35,003 nucleotides of DNA from Candidatus Harrisonbacteria bacterium (GCA_023245035.1 JAHFLD010000003.1:119736-154738), one strand, 5' to 3'. Numbered from the stretch's first letter, positions 1 through 8,434 are shown. The notes: generated by a model not told the origin, from the letters alone. Program-made: numbers and translations.

Positions 1-285
1 TTGATTAAATCGGGCGCGGCTCTGATTACCGAGGCGCGGGACGTGCTTTTGGGACTGGGTTTTGAGGAGCCGGCCACAACCTTTAACCGAGCTTTGGCGG
101 ATGTCGTGCTTGACGAGAAGGAGAAACTGGTTATTAATGTCTTACAGTCTTTAGTCGCCGGATGCACTTTGGATTATCTTACCGAACGTACTGGATTTGA
201 TGTCGCCGAAATGAGTCGCCGAATGACGGGACTTTTGCTTAAGGGAATTGTTCGGGAAGACGGCGGGCGGTTTCATGCGGTATAA
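1..285 (+). CDS. dprA: DNA processing protein DprA, C-terminal part (gene runs off left edge)
   Basis: LIKSGAALITEARDVL motif typical of the DprA Rossmann-fold end, followed by a winged-helix-like tail; ORF open at window start. Confidence 0.75.
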   Translation: MIKSGAALITEARDVLLGLGFEEPATTFNRALADVVLDEKEKLVINVLQSLVAGCTLDYLTERTGFDVAEMSRRMTGLLLKGIVREDGGRFHAV

Positions 286-297
286 TTCTTTTTTAAT

Positions 298-2346
298 ATG
301 CGCCTGGTAATTGTTGAATCACCCACGAAGGCAAAAACCATAGCTAAATTTTTGGGACCCGAATATCGGGTGGAATCTTCCTATGGTCATATCCGCGACT
401 TACCCAAGAGCAAGCTGGGGGTTGATGTTGACCATGATTTTTTGCCGGGTTATGTGATTCCGACTAAGGCGCGCAAGGTGGTGGCTTTACTCAAGAAGCT
501 CACGGCGAAAAGCGACGGGGTGGTGCTGGCGTCGGATGAAGACCGCGAAGGAGAGGCTATTGCTTGGCATTTGGCGTCTGCCTTGGGGCTTGAGAAGCCG
601 CAAAGAATTGTTTTTCACGAAATTACCAAGTCCGCGATTGACAATGCCATGGCCAATCCGCGGGATTTGAATCTGGCTTTGGTTGATGCTCAACAGGCTC
701 GGCGGGTGTTGGATCGTTTGGTGGGCTACAAGCTTTCGCCGTTTTTATGGAAAAAGGTGGCCAAGGGACTTTCCGCTGGTAGGGTACAATCGGTGGCGTT
801 GCGCTTGGTGGTTGATCGGGAGCACGAGATCCGCAGTTTTATTCCCCAAGAGTATTGGTCGCTGACCGCGCATTTTGTCGCGGACGGCAAAGAATTTGAG
901 GCGGCATTGGCCAAGATTAACGGTGAAGCGCTCGACAAGTTCGCGATTCACAACGAGGCCGAAGCCGCTAAAATTGTTAAGGCCCTCGAGGGCGGAAAAT
1001 TTGTCGTTGCCAACTTAGTTCAAAAAGAGAGTAGAAAGAATCCACTCCCGCCGTTTATCACGAGCACCTTACAGCAGGAGGGGGCGAAACGTTTGGGATT
1101 TTCGGCGAAGAAGACGATGATGTTGGCCCAGCGTCTTTACGAGAGCGGGCATATAACCTACATGCGCACCGATTCGGTGAATCTTTCGCGTGAGTCGGTG
1201 GCCGCGGCGCGCGACTGGCTGGCGGATAATTTTGGCGCGACTTATGCTTTGCCCGCGCCGCGACTTTTTAAAAATTCTTCAAAACTCGCGCAGGAGGCGC
1301 ACGAGGCGGTCCGTCCGACTAATATTGGCGCGACGACTGATAGCATCGCGCTTGCCGAACCAGCCGAGCGGAAGCTTTATGATTTGATTTGGCGCCGGTT
1401 TGTGGCCTCACAGATGCCACAGGCGGTGTTTGATACGGTGTCGGTGGACATCACCTCGGGGCAATACTTGTTTCGGGCGAATGGCGCCACGATGAAGTTT
1501 GATGGTTTTTTGAAGGTTTGGTTGCAAAAATTTGAGGAGCATTCCATTCCCGAGCTTGCGGTGAATCAGATCTTGCCGCTTAAGGCTTTGGTGCCGTTGC
1601 AACACATGACTGAACCGCCGCCGCGTTATTCGGAGGCCAGTTTGATCAAAACTTTGGAGGAGTATGGCGTGGGGCGTCCTTCGACTTACGCCCCGATTAT
1701 TTCGGTTATCTTGGCGCGCAATTATGTGCGTCGGGAGCAACGCCGTTTTTTTGCCACCGAAATCGGTGAGCTGGTGACCAAGGTTTTATTGGAGAACTTC
1801 CCCAAAATTGTTGATGTGGCGTTTACCGCCGAGATGGAGAAAAAATTGGATACCATTGCCGACGGGGAGACTCCATGGGTTGGAGTTATTCGCGATTTTT
1901 ATGATCCATTCGCGGTACTCTTGGCGGAAAAATATGCCGCGGTGGAGAAGGTCCATCCCGAAGAAGCGACTAATGAAATTTGCGAGAAATGCGGCAAGCC
2001 GATGGTGATTAAATTTGGCCGGTTTGGAAAGTTTTTGGCTTGTTCCGGTTTTCCCGAATGTAAAAACACCAAGTCTTTGACGGCCAGCGGAGAGAGGGAG
2101 AAGTTGGAAAATCCGGGAGTAAAATGTCCCAAATGCAAAGAGGGGGAGGCGGTGACCAAGCGAGTAAATCGGGGCCGGGCGAGGGGCAAGTTTTTTTGGG
2201 GATGCAGTCGATATCCGGATTGTGATTTTGCCACCTGGGAAAATCCGGCGGGAAAGTCGGCCGAGCAATTGGAAAAAGAACTGGCGGAGGCTTTGGCTAA
2301 ACCGCCCAAGGTGCGGGCTTCACGGCAAAAAAAATCCCAGAAGTAG
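298..2346 (+). CDS. topA: DNA topoisomerase I (type IA)
   Basis: N-terminal TOPRIM MRLVIVESPTKAKTIAKFLG, active site YMRTDS, C-terminal zinc ribbons CEKCGKPM...CSGFPECKNT and CPKCKEG...CSRYPDC. Confidence 0.97.
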   Translation: MRLVIVESPTKAKTIAKFLGPEYRVESSYGHIRDLPKSKLGVDVDHDFLPGYVIPTKARKVVALLKKLTAKSDGVVLASDEDREGEAIAWHLASALGLEKPQRIVFHEITKSAIDNAMANPRDLNLALVDAQQARRVLDRLVGYKLSPFLWKKVAKGLSAGRVQSVALRLVVDREHEIRSFIPQEYWSLTAHFVADGKEFEAALAKINGEALDKFAIHNEAEAAKIVKALEGGKFVVANLVQKESRKNPLPPFITSTLQQEGAKRLGFSAKKTMMLAQRLYESGHITYMRTDSVNLSRESVAAARDWLADNFGATYALPAPRLFKNSSKLAQEAHEAVRPTNIGATTDSIALAEPAERKLYDLIWRRFVASQMPQAVFDTVSVDITSGQYLFRANGATMKFDGFLKVWLQKFEEHSIPELAVNQILPLKALVPLQHMTEPPPRYSEASLIKTLEEYGVGRPSTYAPIISVILARNYVRREQRRFFATEIGELVTKVLLENFPKIVDVAFTAEMEKKLDTIADGETPWVGVIRDFYDPFAVLLAEKYAAVEKVHPEEATNEICEKCGKPMVIKFGRFGKFLACSGFPECKNTKSLTASGEREKLENPGVKCPKCKEGEAVTKRVNRGRARGKFFWGCSRYPDCDFATWENPAGKSAEQLEKELAEALAKPPKVRASRQKKSQK

Positions 2347-2356
2347 CTTCTGGGAT
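2327..2356 (-). terminator. Rho-independent terminator of the minus-strand gene 2364..2909
   Basis: Stem ATCCCAGAAG (2334-2343), loop TAG (2344-2346), CTTCTGGGAT (2347-2356); A8 tract 2327-2334 is a U-run on the minus strand. Confidence 0.85.
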
Positions 2357-2363
2357 GAGAGAT

Positions 2364-2909
2364 CTAGCTATCGCGGGAGCGAGTGGCTTCAAAGGCCGCT
2401 CGGATGTTTTGATACACTTCCGAACTAACGGCGGGGACGTTGGGATTGCTTTCTTGTCTATGCGATTCGGATTCGGCATTTTGAGGAAGGTTCAAGAGTT
2501 CTGATGGGGAATAGATCAAGCGAAGACCGCCGCTTGATGCCTTGAGGCGAAAATGAGACAGGCGAGCGAACGCTACCTTGAGGACGTAGGCATTGTAGAT
2601 GATATCTTCGGTTTCCTTGACTCTGATTGGACCATTCTCAAACAGCTCTCGCCACGCTTCGGGATAAAGCCACCAGTGGCCGATTTCGGCGAGAACACTG
2701 CGCTGAATTGCTTGCTCTACGGTTTCAAACGGCGGCTCGACTTCGCCAACCACCGTTTCTTCGTACCATTCGGGGTATTCTTGAAATTCCGTAAAGTTGG
2801 TATTCCACTCGCCTCGTTTTTGGAGAATAGCAAAGAGACTGGATTTGCCGTTTACATCTGTCCTGGCGGTCATAATGACCACCGAAACTCTGGTCTTTTT
2901 GTGAACCAT
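2364..2909 (-). CDS. Nudix-like protein with degenerate Nudix box
   Basis: GEVEPPFETVEQAIQRSVLAEIGH resembles Gx5Ex7REUxEExGU; strong minus-strand terminator immediately downstream. Confidence 0.5.
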   Translation of the reverse strand: MVHKKTRVSVVIMTARTDVNGKSSLFAILQKRGEWNTNFTEFQEYPEWYEETVVGEVEPPFETVEQAIQRSVLAEIGHWWLYPEAWRELFENGPIRVKETEDIIYNAYVLKVAFARLSHFRLKASSGGLRLIYSPSELLNLPQNAESESHRQESNPNVPAVSSEVYQNIRAAFEATRSRDS

Positions 2910-3026
2910 CTGAATCCTTTGGTTGTTGTTAAAGAACGGAAACTTGGAAGGATAATAGGCCTATTTATGGGGTTGGTCAATTTTGATTACTTTACACCGC
3001 CTTTCGGTTGTTCTATATAGAAAGCG

Positions 3027-4481
3027 ATGCTTTCCAAACAACTCATCGATCATCTGGCTGAAGGGATGGCGTCCAAGCGCGCCTATGATTTTGCGCGCGA
3101 GCAGTATCAGGGGCATGTGTTGCCCAACGGAGATTCTATGTTGGAGCGCGCGCTCGCGAATGCCGAGATGATGCTTAACTGGAGAGCGGGTGATGAGGCC
3201 TTGATAGCTGCCATGTTGCGTGATTTGCCCATGGCGAGTTCTTACGAGGCGAGAATTAAGACGGAATTTGGCGAGGATGTTTTGTGGCTGATACAAAAAT
3301 CTTTGGCTATCCATCGGATTAATTTTCGCGAGACGGAGGCAACAATGGTTGCCGTTCGGAAATTTATCCTGCAACTTTGCCCCGATGTGAGGATTTTGTT
3401 GTTAGTTTTGGCGCGCCGTTTGCATGATGCCAGATTTTTGTATGTTTTGCCGCCAGCGGAACGCCAGCGCGTAGCCATTCAAAATATGAAGGTTTACGCT
3501 GTGTTGGCTTATCAGATCGGACTTAATGAAGTCAGCGGGGAGTTGGCCGATCTTTCATTCCCTCACGCCTATCCGCAGGAGCACCAGTGGCTGATTAATA
3601 ATCTTCAGGATCGTTATGAAGAATGGGAAAAATATACCGAGTCTCTGGTGCCGATTTTGGAGTTGGCGTTGCGCGAGCGAGGGATCCGTGATTTTAGAAT
3701 TGAGCATCGTGCCAAAAGATACGCGAGTCTACATCATAAGTTGACTTATCGTTATGAAATGGCTTTGGGTCGAGTTGGAGATCTTGTTGCTTTGCGAGTA
3801 ATTGTCCCTACGGTTAACGATTGTTACGCGGTACTTGGCGTGGCTCATCAACTATGGGCGCCGGTTCCAGATAGAATTAAAGATTATATTGCCTATCCAA
3901 AGCCGAATGGTTATCGAAGTTTGCACACGACTCTTTTTACCAACGAGGACCAAAAAAAATTAATTGAGATTCAAATCAGAACTGAGGGTATGCATTATCA
4001 CGCAGAGTATGGTCCGGCGGCGGATTATGCCTATCATTTTAGAACTTCTCCAGCCATGGCTGGAGTTGGAGTTGGATTGGATATTGATGGCGCCACACTA
4101 ATGATGCTTCGCCGTTGGCGGGAAGTGACTTCTTCCGGATTCCCGGCCAAAGGCGCCTATGTATTGAATCTTTTTGCCGATCGGGTGTTTTTATTCACCC
4201 CGAAAGGCGATGTGTTTGATTTGCCGCAAGGAGCTACGCCGCTTGATCTGGCTTATAGAATTCATACGGATATCGGGCATCGCGCCGATCGAGCCGTGAT
4301 TAATGGCGTTCCGGCCACTTTGGCTGGGAAACTTTGTTCCGGAGATGTGGTAGAAATCTTGCTTCGCGCCGACCGAGTTCCTTTGTCTTCTTCGCTTGCG
4401 CGAGTCAAAACCCGAGGCGCGCGCGAAAAAATACGGGCGGCATTGCGCAGTGCCGCCGAATATTTTCATCATTCCGGTTAG
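3027..4481 (+). CDS. RelA/SpoT-family (p)ppGpp synthetase with HD-like, synthetase and TGS domains; hydrolase site apparently degenerate, no C-terminal ACT domain
   Basis: Synthetase signatures GDLVALRVIV, DYIAYPKPNGYRSLHT, IEIQIRT, MHYHAEYGPAADYAYH; TGS VFLFTPKGDVFDLPQGATPLDLAYRIH. Confidence 0.9.
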   Translation: MLSKQLIDHLAEGMASKRAYDFAREQYQGHVLPNGDSMLERALANAEMMLNWRAGDEALIAAMLRDLPMASSYEARIKTEFGEDVLWLIQKSLAIHRINFRETEATMVAVRKFILQLCPDVRILLLVLARRLHDARFLYVLPPAERQRVAIQNMKVYAVLAYQIGLNEVSGELADLSFPHAYPQEHQWLINNLQDRYEEWEKYTESLVPILELALRERGIRDFRIEHRAKRYASLHHKLTYRYEMALGRVGDLVALRVIVPTVNDCYAVLGVAHQLWAPVPDRIKDYIAYPKPNGYRSLHTTLFTNEDQKKLIEIQIRTEGMHYHAEYGPAADYAYHFRTSPAMAGVGVGLDIDGATLMMLRRWREVTSSGFPAKGAYVLNLFADRVFLFTPKGDVFDLPQGATPLDLAYRIHTDIGHRADRAVINGVPATLAGKLCSGDVVEILLRADRVPLSSSLARVKTRGAREKIRAALRSAAEYFHHSG

Positions 4482-4508
4482 GGATTCTATTTGGAACTAA
4501 ATTTGGCT

Positions 4509-5408
4509 TTAGAGAAAAATGGTCGGTTGTTCGCCGGTTGTTGTCTCTGGTGTCTTTATCTCCTGAATTTCTTTTTTGCTTTCCAGGAGTTTGGCAATGA
4601 TGCCTTTTAACTCTTCCGGCGAATAAAAGTCAATCACGATTTTTCCGGTGCCGCCGGATTTTTCTAAATTTACTCTGGCGCCTAAAAATTCTTCCAGTGA
4701 TTTGGTGAGGCTGGCCAGTTCCGGATCCGGAACTGTCGGGAAGAGGTGATTCTCTTTTTTTAGTGCTTCCGCTTTTTTCTTTTCTATTTTGATTTTGAGT
4801 TCGCGGACGCTCAAATTATTTTTAATGATGTCTTCAAAAAGCATCTCTTGTTCGGCGATTTCCGGAATGGCGAGCAAGAGGCGCGCCTGACTTTCGCTTA
4901 ATTGCCCAACGGCGACGGCGTCTTGGATGTTAGTTGGCAAGTTCAAGAGGCGAACGGTGTTGGCTATGGTTTCCCGGCTCTTGCCGATTCGGCTGGCGAT
5001 CTCGCGCTGGGTCAAGTTGAATTGGTCCTGGAGTTTGGCGTAGGCGCGCGCCGATTCGATGGGGTTGAGGTTGGCTCGCTGGACGTTTTCAATAACGGCC
5101 AGCTCCAGACGCTCACGATCCAGTTTAATGCTTCGGATGATGGCCGGGACGCGTTCTAGCCCTAATAGTTTTGAGGCCAGCCAGCGGCGTTCACCGGCAA
5201 TGAGTTCATACTGAATGGTGGTGCCATGCTCGGCTAGTTCTTCGATTTTGGTAACAACCAACGGTTGGAGGATGCCGAATTCGCGGATAGAGCTGGCAAG
5301 TTCGCGCAAGCTTTCTTCGTCAAAAAATTTTCGCGGTTGGTGCGGGTTCGGGCGGATTTTTTCAACCTCAATCAAAAACACCGGGCCTTGAGTTTGTAGT
5401 TCTTCCAT
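4509..5408 (-). CDS. parB: ParB/Spo0J-family chromosome partitioning protein
   Basis: IRPNPHQPRKFFDEESLRELASSI, GERRWLASK, ENVQRANLNPIESARAY, HTH LTQREIASRIGKSRETIANTVRLLNLP. Confidence 0.93.
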   Translation of the reverse strand: MEELQTQGPVFLIEVEKIRPNPHQPRKFFDEESLRELASSIREFGILQPLVVTKIEELAEHGTTIQYELIAGERRWLASKLLGLERVPAIIRSIKLDRERLELAVIENVQRANLNPIESARAYAKLQDQFNLTQREIASRIGKSRETIANTVRLLNLPTNIQDAVAVGQLSESQARLLLAIPEIAEQEMLFEDIIKNNLSVRELKIKIEKKKAEALKKENHLFPTVPDPELASLTKSLEEFLGARVNLEKSGGTGKIVIDFYSPEELKGIIAKLLESKKEIQEIKTPETTTGEQPTIFL

Positions 5409-5557
5409 AACAAATTAGGGTTGAGGGTAAAGGGTCTAAGGCGGAGAAAAATAATAGCCAGACGTTCCGAAGACCACCTGTAATTTACTTTAGAAGAAAG
5501 CGTTGATATAATCAACCGGATGTTTTTAGTCTAGTTCTTTTAATGGTTTTGTATTAT

Positions 5558-5640
5558 GCCGAGGTGGCGGAATGGCAGACGCAGTAGACTCAAAATCTAC
5601 CGATCGCAAGGTCATGAGGGTTCAAGTCCCTCCCTCGGCA
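5558..5640 (+). tRNA. tRNA-Leu(CAA)
   Basis: GCCGAGG...CCTCGGC-A acceptor; anticodon stem GTAGA-CTCAAAA-TCTAC; T-arm GAGGGTTCAAGTCCCTC; long variable arm; CCA not encoded (followed by CAA). Confidence 0.93.
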
Positions 5641-5666
5641 CAAGCTCTTTTTTAATTTAATTTTCT

Positions 5667-5738
5667 GCGCCCTTAGCTCAGTGGTAGAGCGTTTCATTGA
5701 CATTGAAAAGGTCGGAGGTTCGATCCCTCCAGGGCGCA
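5667..5738 (+). tRNA. tRNA-Val(GAC)
   Basis: GCGCCCT...AGGGCGC-A acceptor; anticodon stem TTTCA-TTGACAT-TGAAA; T-arm GGAGGTTCGATCCCTCC; full CCA not encoded (CCT). Confidence 0.93.
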
Positions 5739-5749
5739 CCTAGATTATA

Positions 5750-5770
5750 AAATACCTTTAAGGTATTTTT
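5750..5770 (+). terminator. Rho-independent terminator after tRNA-Leu/tRNA-Val
   Basis: AAATACCT-TTA-AGGTATTT followed by TT. Confidence 0.6.
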
Positions 5771-5779
5771 AGTCTTATA

Positions 5780-5866
5780 CTGGAGGGATCGAACAGTGGA
5801 GGGGGTCGAGGACCGCGTTTGGTCTCCCGTGTTGGAGATTATCCAGAACCATCGGTTCTGAAAAGA
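5780..5866 (+). other. tRNA-associated structured element, copy A
   Basis: CTGGAGGGATCGAAC (5780-5794) is the exact reverse complement of tRNA-Val 5718-5732; then AGTGGAGGGGGTCG, imperfect hairpin GGACC..GGTCTCC and perfect hairpin CAGAACC-ATC-GGTTCTG; aligns with copy B. Confidence 0.65.
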
Positions 5867-5967
5867 GAATTGCCACGTTTCGCTTCGGTTGGCGACTAAT
5901 TGGTATTTAATTTTTGGACTAAAAACGAATTGGCGATTTGGTATTTTTTGGGAAGTTTTTTAATCGT

Positions 5968-6642
5968 ATGAGATTTAAATACATAATTTTAGTTTCCGCA
6001 GTATTGATCTTAAGTCTTATTTATTTTTTAATTTCCCATCAAACAAAGAAAAATTATATGAGTAACAACCGATCATTGCAGGAATTAGTAAATAAAACAG
6101 TTGTTTTAGAGGGAAAAGCAGCGTATGCCAAAGCGGGAGCCGCCTTGTTTGTGAATGATAATCCAGTGTACATAGAAGGCTTAGATTATTGGCCACAGGA
6201 TTTTATTGATAAGCAAGTTATTTTATCAGGCAAATTGGTTTTCAAAAGCTACATACCAAAAGTCGAAACCGACGAAAGCGGTTTGATGCGTCAGGGTAGT
6301 GGCCGTGGTAATGATTATGTTTTGGAGCAGGCGGCCATAGAGATGGACAAAGGAGATTTTGGATATAAACGACTTACAGACGCAAAAGATTTTCCTCAAG
6401 GTCAGTACCAAGAGGCTATAAAGGAAATAATTACTGAACTTGAAAATAAAAAAGAGAATCCAAAAGAATTTTTTGCAAAACTTGAACCAAATTCTACGGC
6501 TTCCAAACTTTCTTTTATATTGGTGCACCAAAATTCTTTTAAAGTTGAGAACTTGAGTTTTATTGGAAATCCGAGTGGCAAGGACAGAAAAGCTACTTAT
6601 GACTTTATTCAGAAGAAAGTCACTTTTTTATTTTATCAGTAA
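5968..6642 (+). CDS. Hypothetical membrane-anchored protein (single N-terminal TM), AT-rich gene
   Basis: MRFKYIILVSAVLILSLIYFLI hydrophobic N-terminus; ORF open from 5938, ATG at 5968 favoured. Confidence 0.6.
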   Translation: MRFKYIILVSAVLILSLIYFLISHQTKKNYMSNNRSLQELVNKTVVLEGKAAYAKAGAALFVNDNPVYIEGLDYWPQDFIDKQVILSGKLVFKSYIPKVETDESGLMRQGSGRGNDYVLEQAAIEMDKGDFGYKRLTDAKDFPQGQYQEAIKEIITELENKKENPKEFFAKLEPNSTASKLSFILVHQNSFKVENLSFIGNPSGKDRKATYDFIQKKVTFLFYQ

Positions 6643-6703
6643 AATCATGGTTTTTAATTTTTAAAAAAATTGAGGCCAAATAAAAACTTGAAATTGTCAG
6701 CGT

Positions 6704-6743
6704 GCGCCTGCCCGCCTGCGCCGAGGCTTCGGCGGGCAGGCGC
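6704..6743. repeat. REP-like GC-rich palindrome
   Basis: GCGCCTGCCCGCC (6704-6716) / GGCGGGCAGGCGC (6731-6743), perfect 13-bp stem with a near-palindromic GCCGAGGCTTCGGC centre, in AT-rich surroundings. Confidence 0.75.
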
Positions 6744-6840
6744 CACCTTTCTTAATTTTCACGGTGGACTTCCTCGCCGCCGTAGGCGGTGAAAGCGGTT
6801 CGGACTAATTCAAGTAGTCTGTACAAAAAAAGGAAAACTT

Positions 6841-7410
6841 ATGAAATTTTCTTTTTGGAATTTTGTTGCCGGTTTTTATGATCGCCTTTTTTCGCCGATG
6901 CTTAATAGCGATATTCCGGCGATTTGTGAATTAGCCAGTTTTGAAAAGGCAGATTTAGTTTTGGACTATGGCGGAGGAACCGGGCGGGTGGCGCTCGCGA
7001 TTCGCGGTAAAGTTGCTCGGGTAATAGTTTTAGATGCCGCTTCGAAGATGATCGCGGAAGCTTGTTTAAAGGAGTTGGAGGGAGAGGTGGTTTCTGGTCT
7101 GCCGACTCATTTTGAAGCGGCTTCCTGCGACAAGATTATAGTGATTGAGTCCTTTCATCACTTGCCCAACCAGGATGATCACCTAAAAGAGTTTTGGCGC
7201 CTTTTGAAGCCCGATGGCGTTTTGTTGATTGAAGAGCCAAATCTTGATTCGGCGATTAAATATTTTCTTTGGCTGGAGCATGGGTTTAGGCATTTTCCAT
7301 ATTGGACGGCTGATACTTGGCGGGCGAAACTTTTGACCGCTGGTTTTTTGGTGCAGACCGAAAAAATCGCCGGCTCACGATATTTTGTGAAGGCCAAGAA
7401 AATTGGTTGA
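6841..7410 (+). CDS. Class I SAM-dependent methyltransferase
   Basis: LVLDYGGGTGRVALAI SAM-binding motif I, later IIVIESFHHLPN and LLKPDGVLLIEEP. Confidence 0.85.
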   Translation: MKFSFWNFVAGFYDRLFSPMLNSDIPAICELASFEKADLVLDYGGGTGRVALAIRGKVARVIVLDAASKMIAEACLKELEGEVVSGLPTHFEAASCDKIIVIESFHHLPNQDDHLKEFWRLLKPDGVLLIEEPNLDSAIKYFLWLEHGFRHFPYWTADTWRAKLLTAGFLVQTEKIAGSRYFVKAKKIG

Positions 7411-7484
7411 TGCCCTGGTGTGTTTTTTGTTTTTGTGGTATTCTTCTTATGGGTTCATTGTTCTTTGATAATTGGAGGTAATTA

Positions 7485-8054
7485 ATGAGAATCGGTCTTG
7501 ATTTCGACGGAGTCATTGCTAATTGCGGCAAGTTGAAGGCCGATGGAGCGCGGGAACTTTACGGCCTTGATATCCAGCCAACAAACTTCTCTAAGGAATT
7601 TGTTGTTGGTGCGGGTTATCTGACGATCGAGGAGTATCGCAATCTTCAGCGAAAGGTTTATGAGACACCGGAGTTTATCTCTCTAATGGAGCCGGTTGGC
7701 GGGGCTTTTGAGTATGTTTCTCGACTTGTCGCGGATGGGCACATTGTTCAGGTTATAACTTCGAGAAGCGGCCTGGTTCTTGAAGTCGCGAAGGCATGGC
7801 TTTTGCGACAAGGATTAAAGCTTTCGGTTGTCGGTGTCGGCTATGGCAGGAGCAAGGCGGAAGCGGCTCTTGGTTTAGACGTTTACATCGATGATGATTT
7901 TCAGAAGCTAGAACAGCTTGTTGGTGTTGTCCCTCATAGATTCTTGTTTAGCTGGGGTTATAACGCGGGACTTGATGTTGGAACTCTGGCTCGAAGAGTT
8001 GCTTCTTGGCGGGAGTTTTACGAGGCGATCAGCTTGCTCAAAAACGCTCTGTGA
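7485..8054 (+). CDS. HAD-superfamily hydrolase / 5'(3')-deoxyribonucleotidase-like
   Basis: MRIGLDFDGVIANC motif I, VITSRSG motif II, YIDDD motif IV. Confidence 0.75.
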   Translation: MRIGLDFDGVIANCGKLKADGARELYGLDIQPTNFSKEFVVGAGYLTIEEYRNLQRKVYETPEFISLMEPVGGAFEYVSRLVADGHIVQVITSRSGLVLEVAKAWLLRQGLKLSVVGVGYGRSKAEAALGLDVYIDDDFQKLEQLVGVVPHRFLFSWGYNAGLDVGTLARRVASWREFYEAISLLKNAL

Positions 8055-8072
8055 ATAAGGGGCGTTTTTTTA
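8041..8072 (+). terminator. Rho-independent terminator
   Basis: AAAACGC (8041-8047) / GCGTTTT (8062-8068) followed by T-run; overlaps end of the upstream CDS. Confidence 0.6.
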
Positions 8073-8139
8073 TTTCTTTGCTATACTATTGGTAGTACTT
8101 TCGCGGGCGGTTTCCTAGCATAAAAACAGGAGGACGATC

Positions 8140-8340
8140 GTGCCACCACGAAGGCTTCGAGATTACCTGTTTCGTTTGGCCGATGCCCGTTGCAAGGTTA
8201 GGCATTGTTCGGACTTGCCATGCGATGAATGTTTTTGCGTGGTTGAACACGAATATGTCGCGCGCTTGAGGAGGCGTCGGGAGAGAGAGGCTAGGAAGAT
8301 TGCTTCGAATGCTGTTGGTTTAGAGAGAAAGACCGCTTAG
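8140..8340 (+). CDS. Small Cys-rich basic protein, GTG start
   Basis: AGGAGG Shine-Dalgarno just upstream of GTG; CKVRHCSDLPCDECFC cysteine cluster; terminator directly downstream. Confidence 0.6.
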   Translation: MPPRRLRDYLFRLADARCKVRHCSDLPCDECFCVVEHEYVARLRRRREREARKIASNAVGLERKTA

Positions 8341-8365
8341 CTTCCGGGATTGCGGTATCGGATTC

Positions 8366-8396
8366 GGGGTTTCGGCGCAACGCGAAGCCCCTTTTT
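8366..8396 (+). terminator. Rho-independent terminator
   Basis: GGGGTTTCG / CGAAGCCCC + TTTTT. Confidence 0.75.
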
Positions 8397-8434
8397 ATTT
8401 GGTTAGCGATGCTTCTTTTGCTACACTCCATGGA

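Noticed and set aside
1408-2309. Minus-strand ORFs of 110-160 aa inside topA
   Set aside because: Shadow frames of a clear topA coding region, with no recognisable domains.
2553-3020. + strand 155-aa ORF antisense to the Nudix-like gene
   Set aside because: The minus-strand frame has better protein character and a perfectly placed terminator.
5780-5866. Element A as a T-box riboswitch, retron msr/msd, CRISPR or tmRNA
   Set aside because: No downstream aminoacyl-tRNA synthetase or biosynthesis gene and no T-box core motif; no reverse transcriptase; no repeat array; no tag-peptide ORF or full tRNA-like domain.
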